Assembly: GCA_937928665.1 (NCBI GenBank)
Contig: CALFVM010000093.1
Coordinates: 1-18,638 of the forward strand
Direction of reading: 5' to 3'
DNA: 18,638 nucleotides
From: an uncultured Candidatus Methylacidiphilales bacterium
GTDB taxonomy: Bacteria > Verrucomicrobiota > Verrucomicrobiia > Methylacidiphilales > CALFVM01
The notes beneath the pieces were generated by a model that saw nothing but the letters and a program-made list of their open reading frames with translations, searched no databases and had not been told where the DNA came from. Made by a program: the position numbers and the translations under genes. Shown here in pieces: positions 13,929 through 18,638 of the stretch. Positions within the stretch are counted from its first letter, which is position 1. Every line of letters starts with the position of its first letter.

Positions 13929-15602
13929 ATGACCACGCGTCCCGAGGACGGTTACACAGTCCTGCTCACCGCCGCGCGCTCTCTCATGCGCGCCACCGAC
14001 ATCCACGCCCTCATCGACAGCATCCTTGTCCGCGCCAAAGCCGTCGTCCGCGCCGAAGCCTGCTCGATCCTGCTCCCCGATCCTGCCACCGGCGAACTCA
14101 TCATCCACTCGGCCCAGGGCGATGCCGCCCCCGTCCTCGGCGCCACCCGCATCCCAAAAGGTGCCGGCATTGCCGGCCGCGCCTTCACCGAACAACGCAC
14201 CATCAACCTCTCCGATCTCGCCTCCAATCGCGACCACTACAAAGGCGTCGACCGCCAGACCGGCTTCGTCACCCGCTCCATGCTCACCGTCCCCCTCCTC
14301 AAGGGCAACGAATCCCTCGGCGTCCTCCAAATGCTCAATCCCGAAGGCCGCGACAAATTCGGACCCGAAGACGAAGACCTCGTCGAAGGTCTCGCCGCCC
14401 TTATCGTCACCGCCCTCGTTCGTCTCGAAGAAAATAAACGCCTCGTCCGGGAAGCTCGCGAGCAGGAAGAACTCCGCCTCGCCGAAGAAATCCAGGCCGC
14501 CTTCCTCCCACCCCCCTCCCTCCGCTTCGACCCCGCCCTGATCGAAACCTTCTCCCAATCCGCCAAACAAGTCGGCGGCGACTTCTCCTTCGCCTTCGCC
14601 ACCCCCTCCGGTGCCATCCTCGTCGGCCTCGGCGATGTCGCCGGCAAAGGCATTCCCGCCGCCCTCACCATGGCCCGCGCCACCGCCAAAATCGAAGCCC
14701 TCGTCCCCTTCATCAACGGCGACCTCAGCGGCTGGGTCCGCCAACTCAACGCGTCCCTCTCCGACCACCTCATCGCCGGCCGCTTCATCGCCGCCACCTT
14801 CCTCCTCGCCGACCCCGCCACCGACACCATCCAAGTCATCGCTGCCGGACAGTTCGGACCCCTCCTCGGCGACGCCTCCGGCTGGACCGAGCCCGACGTC
14901 CCCTCTCAACTACCCCTCGGCGTCTTCGCCGGATTCGCCTACACCGCCCGAACCTTCCCACTCCGCCTTGGTCAACACTGGCTCCTTTACTCCGACGGCA
15001 TCGCCGAAGCCCGCGACCCAGCCGGTGCCGAATTCGGGCGCGAGGGCCTCCTCACTTCCCTCCCTGCCCGCCTCTCCGCCCCCGCCACCCTCGATGCCGT
15101 CACCGACGCCTGGCGCACTTTCACTGCCGGTGCCCCCCAGCACGATGATGCCTCCCTCCTTCTCCTTCACTGGCGCGGCAGCCCTCCTCCTGCCGAACTC
15201 CGCATCGACTGTCAGACCTCCGAACTCTGCAAAGGGCGTGCCTTCGTCGAAGCCTGGTCCCACTACGCCGGCTTTGACGACCTCACCGTTGGCCAAATCG
15301 TCCTCGCCTGCGACGAAGCCGCCACCAACGTCCACCGCTACGCTTACCATCACCAACCCGGCCCACTCACCCTACGCGCCACCCTCGATGACACCTCCCT
15401 CACTTTCACCCTCGAAGACGAAGGCTGCCCCGCCGACCCCGCAAAAATTAAAGGACGCCAACTCGATGAACTCCGCCCCGGCGGCCTCGGCTCCTTTATC
15501 CTCAAAGCAACCTTCTCCACCGTCCACTATCAGCCCAAATCCAAAGGCACCTGTCTCACCCTCAAGAAAGACCTCCCCGCCCGCCGACATTCCCCTTGCT
15601 GA
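13929..15602 (+). CDS. GAF–PP2C (RsbU/SpoIIE)–HATPase (RsbW) fusion regulator
   Basis: This 557-residue protein has three domains. A GAF sensor (about 20-165) contains ACSILLPDPATGEL and ITGVLQM-type blocks such as LGVLQMLNPEG. A short charged linker helix (166-195) follows. The PP2C/SpoIIE-type phosphatase (about 205-415) has the metal aspartates in VGGDF (D218), GDVAGKGIPAAL (D236), YSDGIAEA (D356) and QHDDASLLLL (D406/D407), so it should be active. The C-terminal HATPase_c_2 domain of the RsbW type (about 422-548) has an N box CDEAATN (E463, N467), G1 LEDEGCPADP (D497, G499) and G2 GGLGSFILK. It could both phosphorylate and dephosphorylate an STAS partner such as the protein at 11071-11406. 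The gene begins 9 bases after mlaD, apparently as the last cistron of that operon. The protein is cytoplasmic; no membrane helix is seen. Confidence 0.9.
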   Translation: MTTRPEDGYTVLLTAARSLMRATDIHALIDSILVRAKAVVRAEACSILLPDPATGELIIHSAQGDAAPVLGATRIPKGAGIAGRAFTEQRTINLSDLASNRDHYKGVDRQTGFVTRSMLTVPLLKGNESLGVLQMLNPEGRDKFGPEDEDLVEGLAALIVTALVRLEENKRLVREAREQEELRLAEEIQAAFLPPPSLRFDPALIETFSQSAKQVGGDFSFAFATPSGAILVGLGDVAGKGIPAALTMARATAKIEALVPFINGDLSGWVRQLNASLSDHLIAGRFIAATFLLADPATDTIQVIAAGQFGPLLGDASGWTEPDVPSQLPLGVFAGFAYTARTFPLRLGQHWLLYSDGIAEARDPAGAEFGREGLLTSLPARLSAPATLDAVTDAWRTFTAGAPQHDDASLLLLHWRGSPPPAELRIDCQTSELCKGRAFVEAWSHYAGFDDLTVGQIVLACDEAATNVHRYAYHHQPGPLTLRATLDDTSLTFTLEDEGCPADPAKIKGRQLDELRPGGLGSFILKATFSTVHYQPKSKGTCLTLKKDLPARRHSPC

Positions 15603-15677
15603 CTTTGTCACAATCCAGCAACGTTACTACGGGTCGGGTTGCTTCATCCAATTCCGATCCTCAATCTCCGAATCCGC

Positions 15678-16565
15678 GTGAAGATCACTTTCTGGGGCAC
15701 CCGGGGAAGCATCCCCACCCCGTCCACCTCAACCTTTGAAACCCAGCGCTACGGCGGGGATACCACCTGCGTCTCAATCGAGTCCGGCGACCTCCTCCTC
15801 ATCCTCGACGCCGGCTCCGGCCTCCGCCTTCTCGGCCTCGACCTCCTCCGCCGGCCCAAGCCCCTCCACGCCACCTTCCTCTTCAGTCACCTCCACTGGG
15901 ACCACATCCAGGGCTTCCCCTTTTTCATGCCCGCCTTCCATCCAGAAAACTCCTTCCACCTCCTCGGCCCCCCCCTTGCCCCGAACCCCGACTCCCCCGT
16001 CTGCACGCTCGAACGCGCCCTCCGCCGCCAGCAAGACGACCTCAGCTTCCCCGTCAATCTCGAAGACATGTCCGCCAAACTCACCTTCGCCGACCTCCCC
16101 TCCGATCCCATCGAGCTCACCGGCCCCGACACCTCCCTTCACATCACCTGGGCACCCCTTAACCATCCCGGCGGTTGCTTCGGCTACCGCGTCGAAGAAC
16201 ACCGCCCCGGTCGCCCTCCCGCCATCTTCGCTTTCTGCACCGACACCGAACACGGCACTCAACTCAGCCCCTCTGTCCAACGCCTCGCCGCCGGAGCCGA
16301 CGTCCTCGTCCACGACGCCCAATACTCCCCCGACGAATACATCGGCAACGGCGGCCACGACCACATCGGCTGGGGCCACTCCACCTGGGAACAAGCCCTC
16401 GCCGAAGCCCAAGCCGCCGGAGCCTCCCGCCTCTTCCTCACCCATCACGACCCCCTCCACGACGACTCACGCCTCGCCTCCCTCGAAAAACAAGCCCACG
16501 AGGCCGGCCAACCCCTCGGCATCCAAGTCCACGTCGCCGCCCAGTTCCTCTCCCTCGACCTCTGA
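15678..16565 (+). CDS. Metallo-beta-lactamase-fold hydrolase
   Basis: The start is GTG 15678 (295 residues, VKITFWGTRGSIPTPS), since FWGTRGSIPTP is the usual N-terminus of this subgroup; an upstream in-frame TTG (15639) adds 13 unconserved residues. The zinc-binding motif is FSHLHWDHIQGF (H71, H73, D75, H76). Further ligands fit LNHPGG (H163), FCTDTEH (D189), VHDAQY (H212), and THHDP near 256-258. GYRVE and GWGHST are also typical. Family members include phosphodiesterases and nucleases acting on cyclic nucleotides or phosphodiesters; the substrate cannot be told here. It follows the fusion regulator by 75 bases on the same strand, and might hydrolyse a second messenger sensed by the GAF domain, but that is speculation. 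Confidence 0.85.
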   Translation: MKITFWGTRGSIPTPSTSTFETQRYGGDTTCVSIESGDLLLILDAGSGLRLLGLDLLRRPKPLHATFLFSHLHWDHIQGFPFFMPAFHPENSFHLLGPPLAPNPDSPVCTLERALRRQQDDLSFPVNLEDMSAKLTFADLPSDPIELTGPDTSLHITWAPLNHPGGCFGYRVEEHRPGRPPAIFAFCTDTEHGTQLSPSVQRLAAGADVLVHDAQYSPDEYIGNGGHDHIGWGHSTWEQALAEAQAAGASRLFLTHHDPLHDDSRLASLEKQAHEAGQPLGIQVHVAAQFLSLDL

Positions 16566-16622
16566 CTCCCCGCCCCGTTTTCGCTTGCCCTCGCCTCCGC
16601 CCCACCCCCACCTTCGGAGCCG

Positions 16623-18158
16623 ATGCTCGCCAAAGTCGAAGCCGCCACCGTCGTCGGCATCCAGGCCTTCCCCGTCGAAGTCGAAGTCGACGTCGGCCAC
16701 GGCCTCCCCCAAGTCATCGTCGTCGGCCTCCCTGATACCGCCGTTAAAGAATCCAAAGACCGCGTCAAAACCGCCCTCCACAACTCCGGCTTCCGCTTCC
16801 CCGACGGACGAACCACCGTCAACCTCGCCCCCGCTGACATCCGCAAAGAAGGACCCCTCTTCGACCTCCCCATCGGCGTCGGCATCGTCGCCGCCTCCCA
16901 ACAAGTCAACCTTCCTCCTTTCTCCGACCTCATGCTCATTGGCGAACTCGCCCTCGACGGTGCCGTTCGCAAAGTCCGCGGTGCCCTCCCCATGGCCCTC
17001 GCCGCCCGCGCCGCCGGTAAACGCGGCATCCTCCTCCCCGAAGCCAACGCCGCCGAAGCCGCCGTCGTCGAAGGCCTCGCCGTCTATCCCGTCAAATCCC
17101 TCCGCCACGCCATCTCCTTCCTCGAAGGCTCCACCCCTATCCTCCCCGCTACCGGCACCGCCCTTGATCCCTCCATCGACCCCGCCGAACTCGGCGAACC
17201 CGACTTCGCCGAAGTCAAAGGCCAGGAAAGCATCAAACGCGCCCTCGAAGTCGCCGTCGCCGGCGGCCACAACCTCCTCATGGTCGGCCCCCCAGGCTCC
17301 GGCAAAAGCATGCTCGCCAAACGGATCCCCTCCATCATGCCCGGCTTCACCCTTGAGGAAGCCCTCGAAGCCACCAAAATCCATTCCGTCGTCGGTCTCC
17401 TCCCCGAAGGCCACGCCCTCCTCACCCGCCGCCCCTTCCGCTCCCCCCATCACACCATCTCCGACATCGGACTCATTGGCGGCTCCGCACAGCCCACCCC
17501 CGGCGAAGTCAGCCTCGCCCACCACGGCGTCCTCTTCCTCGACGAACTCCCTGAATTCAAACGCTCCGCCCTCGAAGTCCTTCGCCAACCCCTCGAAGAC
17601 GGCCAGGTCACCATCTCCCGCGCCGCCGGTTCCCTCACCTTCCCCGCCCGCTTCATGCTCGTCGCCGCCATGAACCCCACCCCCAGCGGCTCCTTCGGCG
17701 ACGCCGATCGCGGACGCACCTCCCCCGCCGCCGTCCAACGCTACCTCAACAAAATTTCCGGCCCTCTCCTCGACCGCATCGACATCCACCTTGAAGTCGC
17801 CGCCCTCAAACACGGCCAACTCGTCCACCCCGCCCCTGCCGAACCCTCCGCCGCCATCCGCGCCCGCGTTATTGCCGCCCGCAACCGCCAACTCACCCGC
17901 TTTCAAAACCGACCCAAAATCTGGTGCAACGCCCAAATGGGACCACGCGATCTCAAAGAATTCGTCCCCCTCGACGACTCCTCCCGCACCATGCTCTCCT
18001 ACGCCATGGAAGATCTCAAACTCAGTGCCCGCGCTTACGACCGCATCCTTAAAGTCGCCCGCACCATCGCTGACCTCGCCGACTCCCCCGCCGTCACCGA
18101 AGACCACCTCTCCGAAGCCATCGGCTACCGCTCCCTCGACCGCCAACTCTGGGCCTGA
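16623..18158 (+). CDS. YifB/ComM-family Mg-chelatase-like AAA+ protein
   Basis: This 511-residue protein belongs to the family that includes ComM, a hexameric helicase promoting branch migration during natural transformation. The N-terminal Lon-protease-like fold domain covers about 1-165 (VEVDVGHGLPQVIVVGLPD, AVKESKDRVKTAL, NLAPADIRKEG). The AAA+ domain follows: Walker A GPPGSGKS (222-229), the family block RPFRSPHHTISDIGLIGG (270-287), Walker B GVLFLDELPEF (302-312), and ISGPLLDRIDIH near 378-389. The C-terminal helical domain ends ALGYRSLDR-like (SEAIGYRSLDRQLWA). The cysteine cluster normally found at NPCPCG...CxC is absent: here it reads NPTPSGSFG and later RGRT. GGAG (16616-16619) lies 3 bases before ATG, too close for a normal ribosome-binding site. 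Confidence 0.95.
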   Translation: MLAKVEAATVVGIQAFPVEVEVDVGHGLPQVIVVGLPDTAVKESKDRVKTALHNSGFRFPDGRTTVNLAPADIRKEGPLFDLPIGVGIVAASQQVNLPPFSDLMLIGELALDGAVRKVRGALPMALAARAAGKRGILLPEANAAEAAVVEGLAVYPVKSLRHAISFLEGSTPILPATGTALDPSIDPAELGEPDFAEVKGQESIKRALEVAVAGGHNLLMVGPPGSGKSMLAKRIPSIMPGFTLEEALEATKIHSVVGLLPEGHALLTRRPFRSPHHTISDIGLIGGSAQPTPGEVSLAHHGVLFLDELPEFKRSALEVLRQPLEDGQVTISRAAGSLTFPARFMLVAAMNPTPSGSFGDADRGRTSPAAVQRYLNKISGPLLDRIDIHLEVAALKHGQLVHPAPAEPSAAIRARVIAARNRQLTRFQNRPKIWCNAQMGPRDLKEFVPLDDSSRTMLSYAMEDLKLSARAYDRILKVARTIADLADSPAVTEDHLSEAIGYRSLDRQLWA

Positions 18159-18218
18159 TTCTCCCACCTCCCCACACCCCCTCAACAATTCCACCTCACC
18201 CTGCTGATTCTTCTTTCC

Positions 18219-18275
18219 AAATCTCTCTAAGTGTTTGGTATTTTTGATGTTGCCTTTTTACTCATAAATCCGTAA
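18219..18275 (+). promoter_or_regulatory. AT-rich leader with promoter-like sequence
   Basis: The gap after the YifB gene (18159-18275) turns markedly AT-rich in its second half, unlike any other stretch here. TTGGTA (18235-18240) and TACTCA (18259-18264), 18 bases apart, are a weak sigma-70-like pair. The match is poor and the call rests mainly on composition and on the following gene starting a new unit. Confidence 0.25.
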
Positions 18276-18638
18276 ATGCTCACCATGCCTCGCTTGGTTG
18301 CCCTGGTCGTTCTCCTCACCGGCATCGCCTTTTTCTCAGGCGCACCCCTCGCGTCCGCGCAACCTCGCAACTCTCCCCAGGACCAATACCTCCAAATCTA
18401 CCTCGCCATCCAGGAAGCCGAGCGCACCGAAAACACCGGCCAAAAAGCCTCCGCCCGCGGCCGCTACCAGGCCACCCTCAACCAGCTCAAAGACCTCCAA
18501 AAAGGCAATCCCGAGTGGGAACCCACCATCGTCCGTTACCGCATCAAATTTCTCGAAGACAAAGTCGCCGCTCTCGAGGGCGCCTCCGACGCCCAAACCA
18601 AACCCTCACCCGCACCCTCCCTCGCTCAGCCTTCCCTC
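18276..18638 (+). CDS. Exported helical-repeat protein, 5' part only
   Basis: The frame is open from ATG 18276 (or ATG 18285) to the window edge, giving 121 residues without a stop. A signal peptide is clear: MPRLVALVVLLTGIAFFSGA followed by PLASA, with likely cleavage before QPRN. The mature part begins with a helix pair (YLQIYLAIQEAERTENTGQ, RGRYQATLNQLKDLQKGNPE, WEPTIVRYRIKFLEDKVAAL) of TPR-like character, then a Ser/Pro/Ala-rich region (TKPSPAPSLAQPS) that looks like a linker. From memory, verrucomicrobial exported proteins with this TPR-like start often continue into other envelope domains such as LysM, but the rest lies outside the window. No ribosome-binding sequence is visible. Confidence 0.8.
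   Translation, partial: MLTMPRLVALVVLLTGIAFFSGAPLASAQPRNSPQDQYLQIYLAIQEAERTENTGQKASARGRYQATLNQLKDLQKGNPEWEPTIVRYRIKFLEDKVAALEGASDAQTKPSPAPSLAQPSL

Noticed and set aside
13533..14909. 458-residue minus-strand open frame
   Set aside because: It is a Gly/Glu/Ala-rich mirror of mlaD and the GAF-PP2C gene, with no motif of its own.
14611..17673. Two long + strand open frames rich in Ser/Pro (14611-15681 and 15736-17673)
   Set aside because: They are off-frame readings of C-rich codons through the PP2C, MBL and YifB genes, whose motifs lie in the other frame.
16467..18194. 575-residue minus-strand open frame
   Set aside because: It is antisense to the YifB/ComM gene; its composition is a low-complexity Gly/Glu/Asp mirror.
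1..18638. CRISPR arrays, tRNA or rRNA genes, prophage or defence genes
   Set aside because: No regularly spaced direct repeats, tRNA cloverleaf or rRNA sequence was noticed on either strand, and every long gene has a better explanation.

Overview
The window is GC-rich, chromosome-like bacterial DNA, probably from a member of the Verrucomicrobiota (PVC superphylum). The support for this is indirect: the gene repertoire (tandem PilT-type ATPases, an STAS/Mla/RsbU-type cluster, and a short exported helical-repeat protein of a kind I associate with Verrucomicrobia), a YifB/ComM protein lacking the usual cysteine cluster, and the near absence of Shine-Dalgarno sequences. No rRNA, tRNA or other firm phylogenetic marker is present, so the assignment is inference.

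Layout. (1) About 11-1130: a degenerate insertion sequence of the IS5/IS1182 type. The transposase is cut before its second catalytic region, but both imperfect inverted-repeat ends remain. (2) 1246-5927, + strand: an exported protein of unknown function, then a tight run of four glycosyltransferase-type genes (DXD GT-A type, GT2 rhamnosyltransferase-like with an apparent frameshift near its 3' end, GT-D/DUF1792-like, and CgeB-like). This looks like a surface-glycan locus. (3) 5911-8663, - strand: a large bitopic envelope protein of unknown function followed by a GbsR/MarR-type regulator. It converges on the glycan locus with a 17-nt overlap. (4) 8742-10922, + strand: two adjacent PilT-family motor ATPases, transcribed divergently from the envelope protein. 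(5) 11071-15602, + strand: an STAS-domain protein, MlaE permease, MlaF ATPase, MlaD/MCE protein, and a GAF-PP2C-HATPase protein. (6) 15678-18158: an HxHxDH metallo-beta-lactamase-fold hydrolase and a YifB/ComM-type AAA+ protein. (7) 18276-end: an exported helical protein cut by the window edge.

The most interesting unit is region 5. A lipid-transport ABC system is bracketed by an STAS protein with an intact DSSG phosphorylation motif and by one polypeptide carrying both the activities that act on such a protein: an RsbW/SpoIIAB-type kinase domain and an RsbU/SpoIIE-type phosphatase domain, under a GAF sensor. The STAS protein sits where MlaB would be. A reasonable hypothesis is that phospholipid transport itself is the output of a phosphorylation switch, rather than (or as well as) a sigma factor. 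No sigma factor is encoded in the window.

Base use changes along the window. The glycan genes have roughly balanced C and G on the coding strand, whereas from about 11 kb onward coding-strand C strongly exceeds G and third positions are mostly C. This is also why many long antisense and off-frame open frames occur there; they are treated as shadows.
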